Positions 35,766 through 45,353 are shown, counted from the first letter of the stretch. The stretch is 64,000 bases of DNA from Pontibaca salina (GCF_016307205.1 NZ_JAEIJD010000002.1:396082-460081), one strand, 5' to 3'. Program-made: numbers and translations. Notes: generated by a model not told the origin, from the sequence alone.

Positions 35766-36545
35766 TTATGTCCCAGAATTGCCCTCCGTCTCGATCTTCA
35801 ACGGCTCGCCGCAATGCTTGCAGTGAATCGCATCCGGTTCGTGCCGGTTCAGGCCGCATTCCGGGCATTTGTACTTGATCTTCGAGGGCTGGAAAATGGC
35901 GCGCGCCAATTGCACGAAAAGCGCCACGCCCACGACCATAATGAACACGGATAACAGCTTTCCGCCGGGTGTCGTCATGGTGATGTCCCCAAAACCCGTC
36001 GTTGTAAGCGTCGCCACTGTGAAATAAAGCGCGTCAACATAGCCGGCGATGCCAGCCTCTCCATCGAAAGCCAGCACAAATACAAACGAGGTGGTCACGA
36101 AGACGAAGACAAACAGGTTGACCGCGGCAAGGATCGCGTCTTCGTGGCGGCGGAAAAACAGGCTCTCGCGCCGAAGGTCACGCAGCAGATGATAGGCGTG
36201 GATCAGCCGCAGCCCCCGCAGCACCCGGAGGAAGGCGAAGTTCTCGGTGATAAGCGGTGCCAGCAGCAGGGAGGCCACGACGACCAGATCCGCAATTGTG
36301 TAGATGCGCGTCAACTCCCGGCGCAGATTATGGGAGATCCAGAACCGGGCCGCGAGGTCCAAAACGATGAGCAGGCCGAGCCCAATGTTCAGCGCTGTCG
36401 TAACCGGCGTCGCGGGCAGCGCCGCGGTAACAATGAAATAGGCGATAGTCAGCGCATCGAAAACGATCAGCCCATAGCGAAACCGTCGGGCACGCAGGCT
36501 TTGACCGGTATAGAGCAACCTGATCGTTCGATGCAGTTCTTCCAT
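35766..36545 (-). CDS. Voltage-gated-type potassium channel with C-terminal zinc ribbon
   Basis: This 259 aa membrane protein has six helices. An S4-like segment with spaced arginines (FLRVLRGLRLIHAYHLLRDL, residues 106-125) precedes a pore loop. The selectivity filter is TTGFGD at 182-187. After the last helix comes a four-cysteine zinc ribbon, C227-x2-C230 and C242-x2-C245, an unusual cytoplasmic end for such a channel. The start is uncertain: ATG 36545 is used, ATG 36581 adds 12 residues, and neither has a clear ribosome site. No TrkA/RCK domain is present, so the ribbon may be the regulatory or assembly element. Confidence 0.87.
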   Translation of the reverse strand: MEELHRTIRLLYTGQSLRARRFRYGLIVFDALTIAYFIVTAALPATPVTTALNIGLGLLIVLDLAARFWISHNLRRELTRIYTIADLVVVASLLLAPLITENFAFLRVLRGLRLIHAYHLLRDLRRESLFFRRHEDAILAAVNLFVFVFVTTSFVFVLAFDGEAGIAGYVDALYFTVATLTTTGFGDITMTTPGGKLLSVFIMVVGVALFVQLARAIFQPSKIKYKCPECGLNRHEPDAIHCKHCGEPLKIETEGNSGT

Positions 36546-37088
36546 CCGTGCACCATGCCACAGGTTTTCGCCCGGAACCATGTGTTGAAATCAGAGTATG
36601 TTTGCGGACAATCACGGCGCGCTTGTGTGGGGTCGCGCGGCATCTCCAGTTTCTTGCTGCTGCGGGTCAGCCGCTCGAGCACCTCTGGCGCGATATGATC
36701 TCGCCGCAACCGGCGGCTGAGGTTCGGTTCAGCCAAACCGACGACTTCGGCCTCGGACGTTGCGCTGTCTGGTTGATTTAAGGCGGTGCTCACCTGCGTG
36801 ATCGCCTCCGGGCTCTTTAAAATGCGCCGGATCTTCTTCACGCTCGCATCCTCCATCATTTCGGCGGGCCGTGGTCATGGTGATGAGCATCGATTGGTTT
36901 CTGGTTGGCTGCGTCGCAAGTTGCCTAAAGGCAGGGACTGATGTCACTATTGCAGGCGAGAACCCGGCCCCACCGTTCCGCCTGCGCCAACCCCGCGCCA
37001 TCGCCGACTGCCATATCGCGCTGGCATGCCGGGACTGGCACATAAGGTTTTGAGGCCTCAGGAAGCCGCTTACTCTGAAGCGGTTCGA
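36546..37088. other. Low-information gap, possibly with a gene remnant
   Basis: No confident gene lies here. A leftward frame from 36859 (running to 36467 into the channel gene) encodes a charged stretch with LSRRLRRDHIAPEVLERL. This faintly recalls the C-terminus of serine-recombinase-type proteins, but the rest has no family features and no ribosome site. I treat it as a possible decayed fragment beside the arsenic operon. Confidence 0.3.
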
Positions 37089-38360
37089 CTAGGTTTCTGC
37101 TTTCGGGTCGGGCTTTAGAAACCCAACCGCAATCGCCGAAAGCGCAACCATCGCCGCGGCAACGCCCAGCATGAAGGGCAGCCCACCGAATTGGTAGGTC
37201 AGACCAGACGCCAGCGTTCCTGCCAGGCGGCCTGTGGCGTTGGCCATGTAGTAGAACCCGACGTCCATCGTGACCCGCTCGGCTTGCGTGAAGGACAGGA
37301 TGAGATAGGAGTGCAGCGACGAGTTCACGGCAAACACCGCCCCGAACACCAGAAGCCCTGCCACGAGGCTGAGGGTTAGCCATAAATGCGGTCCACCTGC
37401 CATAGCCGCCGCCACTGCTAAAAGGGCTGGCACCACAGCGAGCCCCCAGGCCCACCCGCGGGCCGAGGCGACCAGTTCCGGCTCTGGCCGCGCCTTTGCC
37501 CGCAAGATGCGCGGCGCATTGGCTTGCACGAGGCCGTAGAGGATGATCCAGAAAGCCATGAATGTGCCGATCAGGAAGAACGCGGTCCGGTTGCCTTCGC
37601 TCGTGCCGTCCGACAATACGGCGTAGAAATAGATAGGGATGCCGACGACAAACCAGACATCGCGCGCGCCGAACAGGAACACCCGTGCGGCGCTGAGCCG
37701 GTTCACGTTGGAAGATTTCGAAAACACTTCTGAGAACTTCGTGCCCTTGCGACCCTTGGGCAGACCCGGTGGCATGGCGATCAGTACAGCGAGCAATATC
37801 ACCGCAAGAATGGCGGCCATTCCCAGAACGGCCCAGACGAAGCCCAAGGTTGCAAGCAATGCGGCCCCAAGCAGAAAGCCCAAGCCTTTTACAATATTTT
37901 TGGAGCCGGTCAGGAGCGCCACCCAGCGAAACAGCCCCCCGTGATCCGAAGGCGCGAGCAACTTAACCGCCGATTTGGATGACATCTTGGCGAGGTCCTT
38001 TGCCACGCCGCTCGCCCCCTGCACCAGCATGACATAGATAACCGACGCGCCCACCGCCCAGCCGGGATCAAGTTGTGCCAACGCGAGCAGCGCCAGAACC
38101 TGCAGGCCAAGGCCCGCATAAAGCGTTGACGTCAGGCCAAACCGGGCGGCAATCCAGCCGGCGCAGAGGTTGGTGACGACGCCCGCGATCTCGTAGAATA
38201 CGAATAGATAGGCCAATTGCACCGGCGAGAACCCTAGCGTGTGAAAGTGCAGCAACACCAGCATGCGCAACGCGCCATCGGTCAACATAAAGGCCCAATA
38301 GGCCGCAGTCACCGCGATATAGGCCGACAGACCGTCGGGCCGGGCGGAGCTGTCGGTCAC
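37089..38360 (-). CDS. arsJ: ArsJ organoarsenical efflux MFS transporter
   Basis: ArsJ exports 1-arseno-3-phosphoglycerate, the product made by the neighbouring GAPDH from arsenate, which then falls apart outside the cell. The 423 aa protein has about 12 helices and ArsJ-like stretches ([37 protein letters not shown] and [19 protein letters not shown]). GTG at 38360 overlaps the GAPDH stop by four bases. The fixed pairing with GAPDH and an arsenate-reductase gene gives strong support for the function. Confidence 0.95.
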   Translation of the reverse strand: MTDSSARPDGLSAYIAVTAAYWAFMLTDGALRMLVLLHFHTLGFSPVQLAYLFVFYEIAGVVTNLCAGWIAARFGLTSTLYAGLGLQVLALLALAQLDPGWAVGASVIYVMLVQGASGVAKDLAKMSSKSAVKLLAPSDHGGLFRWVALLTGSKNIVKGLGFLLGAALLATLGFVWAVLGMAAILAVILLAVLIAMPPGLPKGRKGTKFSEVFSKSSNVNRLSAARVFLFGARDVWFVVGIPIYFYAVLSDGTSEGNRTAFFLIGTFMAFWIILYGLVQANAPRILRAKARPEPELVASARGWAWGLAVVPALLAVAAAMAGGPHLWLTLSLVAGLLVFGAVFAVNSSLHSYLILSFTQAERVTMDVGFYYMANATGRLAGTLASGLTYQFGGLPFMLGVAAAMVALSAIAVGFLKPDPKAET

Positions 38361-39355
38361 AAACTGTCCCCGACCATGCAGGCCACATCGACCAGCCTGT
38401 GGGCATAGCCCATTTCATTATCATACCAAGTGTAGATCTTCACCTGCGTGCCGTTGATGACCATTGTTGACGGCGCATCCACAATGCTGGAACGTTCATC
38501 ATTGGTGTAATCGGCCGAGACCAGCGGGCGTTCTTCATACCCGAGAATACCCTTCAACGGACCCTCCGCCGCGGATTTGAACAAGGCGTTGACCTCCTCT
38601 GCTGTCGTCGCGCGCTCGACCTCGAACACGCAGTCCGTGAGCGAGGCGTTGAGCAAGGGCACGCGGACCGCATGGCCATTCAGGCGGCCTGTCAGTTCGG
38701 GATAAATCAGCGTGATCGCTGTGGCGCTGCCCGTCGTGGTCGGAATCAGAGAGTTCAGCGCCGAGCGGGCGCGGCGCAAGTCTTTTGCGGGACGGTCCAC
38801 GATGGTCTGAGTATTGGTGACGTCATGGATCGTCGTGATCGAACCATGTTTGATTTTCAGACCCTCATGGATGACCTTGACCACCGGAGCGAGGCAGTTG
38901 GTCGTGCAACTGGCTGCGGTCACGATCCGATGGCGCTCTGGTTCATAGATGTCGTGATTGACGCCGTAAACGATATTGGCCGCATCGCCGTCCTTGACTG
39001 GCGCAGACACAACCACCTTCTTCACGCCCGCATCAAAGTAAGGCGCGATTTTCGCCTCGGTCTTGAAAACGCCGGTGCAGTCGATCACCACATCGACCCC
39101 CTCAAGCGGCAGGTCTGCGATGTCGCTTGTGCCAATGAAGGGTAGACGGGTTCCGCCAATTGTGACGCTGTCGGCATCGTGAGAGAAGTCGGCTTTCCAG
39201 CGACCATGGACCGTGTCAAACTCCAACAGATGCGCGTGCATCTCCGGGTCGCCAACAGCATCGTTGATCCAGGCGATTTCGGCCCCTCTCTCCAGCAGAG
39301 GTTTGAGAACGAGCTTGCCGATGCGGCCAAGGCCGTTGATTGCGTATACGGTCAT
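38357..39355 (-). CDS. ArsJ-associated glyceraldehyde-3-phosphate dehydrogenase
   Basis: This 332 aa GAPDH uses arsenate in place of phosphate and so makes 1-arseno-3-phosphoglycerate for ArsJ. The NAD motif [12 protein letters not shown] is at the N-terminus. The catalytic cysteine is in [15 protein letters not shown] (about residue 150), and [14 protein letters not shown] closes the chain. The start overlaps the ArsR-ArsC gene by four bases. As part of the ars operon it is distinct from the central-metabolism GAPDH, which is expected elsewhere in the genome. Confidence 0.95.
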   Translation of the reverse strand: MTVYAINGLGRIGKLVLKPLLERGAEIAWINDAVGDPEMHAHLLEFDTVHGRWKADFSHDADSVTIGGTRLPFIGTSDIADLPLEGVDVVIDCTGVFKTEAKIAPYFDAGVKKVVVSAPVKDGDAANIVYGVNHDIYEPERHRIVTAASCTTNCLAPVVKVIHEGLKIKHGSITTIHDVTNTQTIVDRPAKDLRRARSALNSLIPTTTGSATAITLIYPELTGRLNGHAVRVPLLNASLTDCVFEVERATTAEEVNALFKSAAEGPLKGILGYEERPLVSADYTNDERSSIVDAPSTMVINGTQVKIYTWYDNEMGYAHRLVDVACMVGDSL

Positions 39356-40200
39356 TGAGATGGTCTTTCTTCATTTGATTGGCCGATCTCATCGATGGCC
39401 TTTTGCAAGGTGATACGGTCCAGTGAGCCAATTGGCAGAGTGGTAAACCCGATCATACGATAGCGGAGCACGGCATAGGTCTGATGGAAGGCGCGCCTTT
39501 TTTCTGCGTCAGACCCCTCAACCTTCACCGGATCAGGCAACCCCCAATGTGCGCTGAGAGGCTGACCGGGCCACGAGGGGCATTCTTCATTGGCCGCCTG
39601 ATTGCAGACGGTGAAGACGAAATCGAAATCTGGGACATTCGCGCCTTGGAACTCAGCGATGTTCTTGGAGCGAAGGACGGATACATCATGCCCCTTTAAT
39701 TCCAGCACCTCAAGCGCAAGCGAATTCAATGCCGAGCGAGGCGCGGTGCCGGCAGAATAGACCAAGAAGCGGTCGCCAGCGATGTCGCGCAGGATCGACT
39801 CCGCCATGATCGAACGTGCGGAATTACCGGTACAGATGAACAGGACGTTGTATTTACGGTCGGACATTGGGATATCTTCGGCAGGGGCGGGAGTGGCTTT
39901 TGGGGCGCAGATCTCGGGCCGTCCCCTGCAACAGTCGTGCAGGAGGTAATCAATGGTCTCACGGGCGGCATCCATGTCGATGGCATAGCGCAACGAGGTT
40001 CCGACCCGTTCTTGACTGACCAGACCGTCTTGCCTGAGCGCATTCACATAGGTGGACAGGGTATTTGGCTTAAGTCCAAGCGCCCGCGCCAGTTCGGTCG
40101 CCGGAACACGATCTGGATAGCGGCGCATCAAAAGCCGAAACAGAGCCAGCCGTTGCGGATGACCGAGCGTCGATAGGCGATTGGGAATCAGCGTTTCCAT
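39352..40200 (-). CDS. ArsR repressor fused to a low-molecular-weight-phosphatase-type arsenate reductase
   Basis: This 282 aa fusion has an ArsR/SmtB winged helix-turn-helix (about 1-90) ending in C90, C91 and C98 ([11 protein letters not shown]). The spacing is like the As(III) site of Acidithiobacillus ferrooxidans ArsR. After a Pro/Ala linker comes a phosphatase-like domain (about 113-270) with the C-x5-R loop C123-R129 (ICTGNSARS), typical of arsenate reductases. It should sense As(III) and reduce arsenate to arsenite. The GAPDH gene overlaps its stop. Its ATG is preceded not by a ribosome site but by a palindrome and promoter. Confidence 0.93.
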   Translation of the reverse strand: METLIPNRLSTLGHPQRLALFRLLMRRYPDRVPATELARALGLKPNTLSTYVNALRQDGLVSQERVGTSLRYAIDMDAARETIDYLLHDCCRGRPEICAPKATPAPAEDIPMSDRKYNVLFICTGNSARSIMAESILRDIAGDRFLVYSAGTAPRSALNSLALEVLELKGHDVSVLRSKNIAEFQGANVPDFDFVFTVCNQAANEECPSWPGQPLSAHWGLPDPVKVEGSDAEKRRAFHQTYAVLRYRMIGFTTLPIGSLDRITLQKAIDEIGQSNEERPSQ

Positions 40201-40235
40201 AATTCACGAATAACGGAATTAGATTGTGGTGCAAA
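40201..40235 (-). promoter_or_regulatory. Predicted leaderless ars promoter with overlapping operator
   Basis: Reading leftward, TTTGCA (40235-40230) is followed 17 bases later by TATTCG (40212-40207). The transcript start is then predicted at about 40200, the A of the ATG. A palindrome AATTC-N10-GAATT (40201-40220) covers the -10 region and abuts the start codon, resembling ArsR operators. No ribosome site exists between promoter and ATG, so the mRNA is probably leaderless. Confidence 0.55.
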
Positions 40236-40674
40236 GTGAAGCTTTTGTAAAACTGGTCCTGACAATCATCGAGGTTGGATTATGTAAGCTGACAAAACAT
40301 GATCGGTAAGCTTGTCCCGATTGTCGCCATCAGCCGCCGTCAGCCCGCCAGTGTCGGGGCCACCCGATCGCCTGCAAATCAAGTCCGGTCAAATTCAACC
40401 GGCTGACCTGCCGCGTCCATCTTGACGCTGGAGGACCGGAGGAGCGGGTCGCCCTGGATAAAAAATCTGGGTTTGATTGCCGTTTTCCATCGGCTCTTTA
40501 GAGCAGGCGGATCACGGGAATGGCTCAGCATCCTGAAGGAGCGATGTTCTATCGGCTCTGGTGTGCTACACGGTTGCAAATCAGAATCGAAAACTCCCGA
40601 AAACTGGGGTAAATCCCCAAAAAACACCGGGAAAATTCGCTACACGCGAGCTATTTGCCAACGAGAGTAACCTG
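40236..40674. other. Intergenic region upstream of the ars operon and dusA
   Basis: No gene is supported here. Short frames from 40422 and 40561 lack a ribosome site and family similarity. The dusA side has only a weak GAGAG ahead of the ATG. I see no tRNA or obvious terminator. The divergent arrangement means it carries the dusA promoter. Confidence 0.5.
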
Positions 40675-41676
40675 ATGACAATTAATGCAAAAAGGTCATC
40701 CCGCCTAAGCGTCGCCCCGATGATGGATTGGACCGACCGGCATTGTCGCTATTTTCATCGGCTGCTGTCGCGGCAGGTGTTACTATATACCGAGATGGTG
40801 ACAGCGCCAGCTTTGGTTCGCGGCAATGCGCTGCATCTGCTTGATCATTCCCCGCAGGAACATCCCGTGGCCTTACAGTTGGGGGGTGCCGATCCGGATG
40901 AACTTGCCGAGGCGGCGCGGCTCGGGGCCGCTGCCGGGTATGGTGAGATCAACCTGAACTGCGGCTGCCCGTCGGACCGCGTCCAATCAGGCACCTTCGG
41001 CGCGGTGATGATGCGCGATGCCGGGCTGGTGGCGGATTGTGTTGCGGCGATGCGCGCGGCGGTCGATGTCGAGGTCACCGTCAAATGTCGAATCGGCGTT
41101 GATGCGCAGGATCCCGAAACCGTCTTGCCCGAATTCCTGTCGCGGATTTCGGCAGCCGGCTGTGATCGTGTCATTATCCATGCCCGCAAGGCCTGGCTGC
41201 AAGGGCTGAGCCCGAAAGAGAACCGACATATCCCGCCGCTGGATCACGATCTGGTCCTGCGTATGAAGGGATTGTTTCCGCATCTTCATATCTCGCTCAA
41301 TGGCGGGGTGACGATGCTGGAGCAGGCCAAGGATCTGCTGGAGCGGGGGCTGGATGGGGTGATGGTTGGACGGGCTGCTTATCACGATCCGACAGAGATC
41401 CTGGCCCGGGCGGACCTTACGATATTCGGGCAGGGTACAGCGAGTGATCCGGTCGGGGTCGCGCGGGCTATGATCCCATATATCAGGCATCACCTGGAAC
41501 AGGGGGGGAAGTTGCATCAGGTGACCCGCCACATGCTTGGGTTGTTTGCCGGGCGTCCCGGGGCGCGGGCATGGCGGCGAGTGCTCTCCGAGCATGCGCA
41601 TCGCGACGGTGCCGGGAGCGATCTCATCGAAGAGGCGCTCGAGCACGTGCTGCATCAGGCCGCGCCGGTTGCGTAA
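40675..41676 (+). CDS. dusA: tRNA-dihydrouridine(20/20a) synthase DusA
   Basis: This flavoenzyme reduces uridines in the tRNA D-loop. The 333 aa protein opens with SVAPMMDWTDRHCRYFHRLL and has the FMN-barrel motifs LQLGGADP, NLNCGCPSDRVQ (catalytic Cys near residue 96), KCRIGVDAQD and GVMVGRAAYHDP, the last being DusA-specific. ATG 40675 is chosen over an in-frame ATG at 40561 because the added region has no similarity to the family. The gene ends one base from the convergent DUF1289 gene. Confidence 0.95.
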   Translation: MTINAKRSSRLSVAPMMDWTDRHCRYFHRLLSRQVLLYTEMVTAPALVRGNALHLLDHSPQEHPVALQLGGADPDELAEAARLGAAAGYGEINLNCGCPSDRVQSGTFGAVMMRDAGLVADCVAAMRAAVDVEVTVKCRIGVDAQDPETVLPEFLSRISAAGCDRVIIHARKAWLQGLSPKENRHIPPLDHDLVLRMKGLFPHLHISLNGGVTMLEQAKDLLERGLDGVMVGRAAYHDPTEILARADLTIFGQGTASDPVGVARAMIPYIRHHLEQGGKLHQVTRHMLGLFAGRPGARAWRRVLSEHAHRDGAGSDLIEEALEHVLHQAAPVA

Positions 41677-41677
41677 G

Positions 41678-41908
41678 TTAGTCTTTCACCCGGCAGGCAC
41701 GGCCGCCGCGCCGTTTGCGCAGACGGGGGGCGCGCTCGGGCAGGGCGGCCATGATCGTGCGGCGTTCTTCGGCGGTCATCCCTGACCAGCGGGCGATCTC
41801 GTCGCCGGTGCGATAACAGCCAATGCAGATGCGTTCCTCGGGGTGGATCACGCAGATCTGCACGCAGGGCGATTCGATCTCATTTCGTTTCCACAGTGGA
41901 GGTGTCAT
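41678..41908 (-). CDS. DUF1289 small cysteine-rich protein
   Basis: This 76 aa protein has the DUF1289 pattern: SPCVQICVIHPEERICIGCYRT, then EIARWSGM. The four cysteines suggest a small metal-binding fold. It overlaps the ruvX stop by four bases and so belongs to a leftward ccmI-ruvX-DUF1289 unit. Function unknown; in many alphaproteobacteria it sits beside housekeeping genes. Confidence 0.9.
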   Translation of the reverse strand: MTPPLWKRNEIESPCVQICVIHPEERICIGCYRTGDEIARWSGMTAEERRTIMAALPERAPRLRKRRGGRACRVKD

Positions 41909-42387
41909 GTGCTTTGTTCGCTCTCGATATGGCGCAGCCGATCCAGCGCCCCTTGCAGAATATAGCTGGCGGCCACGTGGTCGATCACCTCGGCGCGACG
42001 CTTTCGTGACGTATCCGCCTCAAGCAGGGCGCGCTCGGCAGCCACCGTACTCAGGCGTTCATCCCAGAACCCGATGGGCAGGTCGCTCAGTTGCGAAAGG
42101 TTGCGGGCAAAGGCGCGGGTCGATTGGCAGCGCGGCCCCTCGGACCCGTCCATGTTGCGCGGCAAACCCAGAACGATCCCCCCCGCCTCGCGCGAGGCGG
42201 CGATGTGCAATAGACGTTCAGCGTCTCGCGTGAATTTGACCCGTCGGATGGTTTCCAGAGGGGTGGCGCTGGACCCCAGACGATCCGAAACCGCCACGCC
42301 GATGGTTTTGGTTCCCAGATCAAGCCCGATCAGAGCGCGCAGGCGGGGCACTGCGGCGGCGTAATCGTCAAACGAGTCATGAATCAT
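41905..42387 (-). CDS. ruvX: Holliday-junction resolvase-like nuclease RuvX (YqgF)
   Basis: This is a 160 aa RNase-H-fold nuclease, thought to act on Holliday junctions or to process the 5' end of pre-16S rRNA. It shows LIGLDLGTKTIGVAVSD (catalytic Asp), GIVLGLPRNMDGSEGPR and FWDERLSTVAAERALLE. It is coupled to ccmI upstream and the DUF1289 gene downstream by four-base overlaps. Confidence 0.94.
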   Translation of the reverse strand: MIHDSFDDYAAAVPRLRALIGLDLGTKTIGVAVSDRLGSSATPLETIRRVKFTRDAERLLHIAASREAGGIVLGLPRNMDGSEGPRCQSTRAFARNLSQLSDLPIGFWDERLSTVAAERALLEADTSRKRRAEVIDHVAASYILQGALDRLRHIESEQST

Positions 42388-43610
42388 TCGATCAACCCGG
42401 ACTGGCGCGCGGCATCGTCGATGATTTGCATCGCATCGGGTCGCTCGGCAAACACATCACCGGCATTGGCGAAAATCCTGCGGGCTTGATCATGGTCGCC
42501 CAAAACCGAAAGCGCACCGATCAGCCGGGCCCATTCCTGTGGCGTTCCACCTTGGCTGGCCAGACGTTGCGACAGGGTGTCCACCATCGAACGGATCATG
42601 GCGTTGCGATCCGCGTCGCTCATCTCGGCGGCGGCTTCGATGTCTTCAGCCGATGGACCGGGCGCGGTTGCTTCAGGGGGCAAGGTGAAGTTCACGCCCG
42701 CGTGCCGCGCCATGTCTTCGATCTGTGCGCGTACCGCTAAGGTCCAGGGCGCATCGGGAGCACCATCGCGGAGCAGTTCGTTCCAAACCTGAAAGGCAAG
42801 ATCCGGACGGCCAGTCTGCGCCAGCATCAAGCCCCAGTAATAGCGTGCCGTGGGGTTCTTTTGGTCCCGTTTCATTGCGGCGGTCAGGGCCTCTTCCGCC
42901 TTGGGCGAGACATAGCCCCCGGCGGCCTGTATCATCATGTCGGCGTAATCGGCCCAATCCTGCGCCACGGCCTTGTCACCCTTAAGGCGCAGCACCTGTT
43001 TTTGCGCGCCATAGGCTGCGGTCATGTTGCCCAAAGCGGCCTCGTTGCGGGCCAGCAGCATATGACCCTGAAGATCATTGGGACGTGTCGCGACAGTTTC
43101 GCGCAAACGAACAACAAGGTTTCGGTATTCCGGGCTAAGATTGTCGAGCCTTGGGCGCGCGGGCAATTCGGCTTCGACTTCCTGTTGGCTGGGGCGCGTC
43201 ATACGGGCGTTCTCGGCCAGCGTGATGCGGCGCTTTTGCGACAGATCGCCATAACCCGGCGAGCCCAGATTGTTGTAAAGCGCAAGACTGCCGGCAAGGA
43301 TCGCCACGACCACGACCACAGCCATCGCCACGGACACCCCGTGCGATTGCAGGCGCCCGGTTCGTACCGCATGCAGCTTGGTGTCGGCGGCAAGCAGGCG
43401 GCGTGAAATTTCAGCGCGGGCTTGGTCGGCATTTTCGGGCTCGATCACGCCGCGCGCCAACTCGCGGTCCACCTCTTTCAGCTGATCGCGGTAAACCTGA
43501 ATATCGTAAGCAGCGGCAGGAGTCGCGCTTTCGCGTCTGCGCAACAGCGCCAGTGCCAGGGTCGCGGCAACGGCCAGTGCGGTGGCGGCTATGATGATCC
43601 AGAATGTCAT
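42384..43610 (-). CDS. ccmI: c-type cytochrome biogenesis protein CcmI
   Basis: CcmI presents apocytochrome c to the CcmFH haem lyase. The 408 aa protein has two membrane helices (about 2-22 and 95-115), an intervening coiled coil (DIQVYRDQLKEVDRELARG) and periplasmic TPR repeats (about 180-300) that bind the apocytochrome C-terminus. The ATG at 43610 has an AGGAGAG site; the longer frame to 43691 lacks one. The rest of the ccm operon is not in the window. Confidence 0.93.
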   Translation of the reverse strand: MTFWIIIAATALAVAATLALALLRRRESATPAAAYDIQVYRDQLKEVDRELARGVIEPENADQARAEISRRLLAADTKLHAVRTGRLQSHGVSVAMAVVVVVAILAGSLALYNNLGSPGYGDLSQKRRITLAENARMTRPSQQEVEAELPARPRLDNLSPEYRNLVVRLRETVATRPNDLQGHMLLARNEAALGNMTAAYGAQKQVLRLKGDKAVAQDWADYADMMIQAAGGYVSPKAEEALTAAMKRDQKNPTARYYWGLMLAQTGRPDLAFQVWNELLRDGAPDAPWTLAVRAQIEDMARHAGVNFTLPPEATAPGPSAEDIEAAAEMSDADRNAMIRSMVDTLSQRLASQGGTPQEWARLIGALSVLGDHDQARRIFANAGDVFAERPDAMQIIDDAARQSGLIE

Positions 43611-43822
43611 GGTCTCTCCTGCTCTTTGATCGTCATGTATCCGTTGCCGGGGCAGGACAAAAGGGGACAAAGCAGCGCGCAGGCCGAACACCCTGTCGTA
43701 TTTTTGCCGGATGTCGCAATTTGACTATCGAGGGTCGTGCTGAGTATCCTTTTTTTCACACCCTGGCGCAGAAGCAAAGGGGAGGTCCGTAATCTCATCC
43801 GCTTTCTCTGCGAGGCCAGTTG

Positions 43823-45067
43823 ATGAAACGCTATTCTGCCTTCTCTATCGCCCGCGAGGCCCTGCGCAACCACGCGGGCTGGACGAGGGCCTGGGCTGCA
43901 CCCGAGCCGCGGCGGCGTTATGACGTGGTGATCGTGGGGGCCGGGGGGCACGGTCTGGCGACGGCCTATTATCTAGGCAAAAACTTCGGCATCACAAATG
44001 TCGCCATTCTGGAGAAGGGATGGCTGGGAGGCGGCAATACCGGGCGCAACACCACAATCATCCGCTCTAACTATCTTCAGGACGCTTCGGCGGCGATCTA
44101 TGAAAAGGCGCGCAGCCTGTATGAAACGCTCAGCCAAGAGCTGAATTACAACGTGATGTTCAGCCCCCGTGGCGTCATCATGCTGGCGCAAACGGAAAGC
44201 GAGGTGCGCGGCTATAAGCGCACAGCCCATGCCAATGCCCTGCAAGGCGTAGAGACCGAATTCATCTCGCCCGAACAGGTCAAGGAACTGGTGCCGATCA
44301 TCAACATCTCGGGGCCGCGCTATCCGGTCTTGGGCGGATTGTGGCAGGCCCGGGCCGGAACCGCGCGCCACGATGCGGTGGCTTGGGGCTATGCCCGCGC
44401 CTGTTCCGCAATGGGGATGGAAATCATCCAGCAATGCGAGGTCACCGGGATCCGCCAGAAGGATGGCAAGGTGGCCGGGGTGGACACCACCAAGGGTCCG
44501 ATCGATTGCGATAAGCTGGGGCTGGTCGTTGCCGGCCATTCCGGGGTGCTGGCCGAAATGGCCGGGTTCCGTCTGCCGCTGGAAAGTGTCGCCTTGCAGG
44601 CGCTGGTCTCCGAACCGATCAAACCCTGCATGGACGTGGTGGTGATGGCCAACACCGTGCATGGCTACATGTCGCAATCCGACAAGGGCGAGATGGTAAT
44701 CGGCGGCGGGGCCGACGGCTTTAACAACTACACCCAGCGCGGATCGTTTCACCATATCGAGGAAACCGTCCGCGCGCTGGTCGAAACCTTTCCGATCATC
44801 TCGCGCCTCAAGATGTTGCGCCAGTGGGGCGGCATCGTGGACATGACCGGCGACCGCTCGGCGATCCTGTCAAAAACCCCGCTCGAGGGCTGTTTTATCA
44901 ATTGTGGGTGGGGCACCGGCGGCTTCAAGGCGATCCCCGGCTCGGGCTGGGGCATGGCCGAACTGATGGCCAAAGGCCATTCGCCACTGACCGAAAGCTT
45001 CTCGCTCGATCGTTTCCGCGAGGGGCGTTTTGTTGATGAAAGCGTGGCAGCAGGGGTGGCACATTGA
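43823..45067 (+). CDS. soxB: Sarcosine oxidase subunit beta
   Basis: This is the catalytic FAD subunit of heterotetrameric sarcosine oxidase, which oxidises sarcosine and passes the one-carbon unit to tetrahydrofolate. The 414 aa chain has the FAD motif VVIVGAGGHGLATAYYLGK, ILEKGWLGGGNTGRNT (with the flavin-site residues) and a C-terminal WGTGGFKAIPGSG loop. The ATG at 43823 is used; TTG at 43820 is adjacent. It heads soxB-(small gene)-soxD-soxA-soxG, all on this strand. Confidence 0.96.
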   Translation: MKRYSAFSIAREALRNHAGWTRAWAAPEPRRRYDVVIVGAGGHGLATAYYLGKNFGITNVAILEKGWLGGGNTGRNTTIIRSNYLQDASAAIYEKARSLYETLSQELNYNVMFSPRGVIMLAQTESEVRGYKRTAHANALQGVETEFISPEQVKELVPIINISGPRYPVLGGLWQARAGTARHDAVAWGYARACSAMGMEIIQQCEVTGIRQKDGKVAGVDTTKGPIDCDKLGLVVAGHSGVLAEMAGFRLPLESVALQALVSEPIKPCMDVVVMANTVHGYMSQSDKGEMVIGGGADGFNNYTQRGSFHHIEETVRALVETFPIISRLKMLRQWGGIVDMTGDRSAILSKTPLEGCFINCGWGTGGFKAIPGSGWGMAELMAKGHSPLTESFSLDRFREGRFVDESVAAGVAH

Positions 45068-45158
45068 TCAATGCTAGACGAATTCGGCTGACTGCTTGGA
45101 ACCGACAGTCGGAACAAGGCGTTACGACCCGGAATGCAATCAATCCGGAGACCAAACC

Positions 45159-45353
45159 ATGGCCGACCCCAATAGACCTTCTTCCTCGGGCAACACTGCC
45201 CTCGCGTTCATCCTTGGTGGCGTTGTCGTTGCCTTGCTCGTCCTGGCCTGGTTCATCTTCGGTGGCAGCCTGCCCGGTGCCGATGAACCCGACGTCAAGA
45301 TCGAGGTCCCCGGCGTCGGCTCGATCGAGGGCGAGGCCGAGTCGGCCAACTGA
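45159..45353 (+). CDS. Small single-span membrane protein within the sarcosine oxidase operon
   Basis: This 64 aa protein has a GGAG ribosome site eight bases before the ATG. It has a polar N-terminus (ADPNRPSSSG), one membrane helix (ALAFILGGVVVALLVLAWFI) and a short acidic tail ending VPGVGSIEGEAESAN. It lies between soxB and soxD, where the usual operon has no gene. I do not recognise its function. It may tether or modulate an otherwise soluble complex, or be unrelated. Confidence 0.72.
   Translation: MADPNRPSSSGNTALAFILGGVVVALLVLAWFIFGGSLPGADEPDVKIEVPGVGSIEGEAESAN

Noticed and set aside
36467..36859. Leftward frame of 130 codons overlapping the channel gene start
   Set aside because: No ribosome site, no clear family, and its second half overlaps the start of the channel gene in another frame; kept only as a possible remnant.
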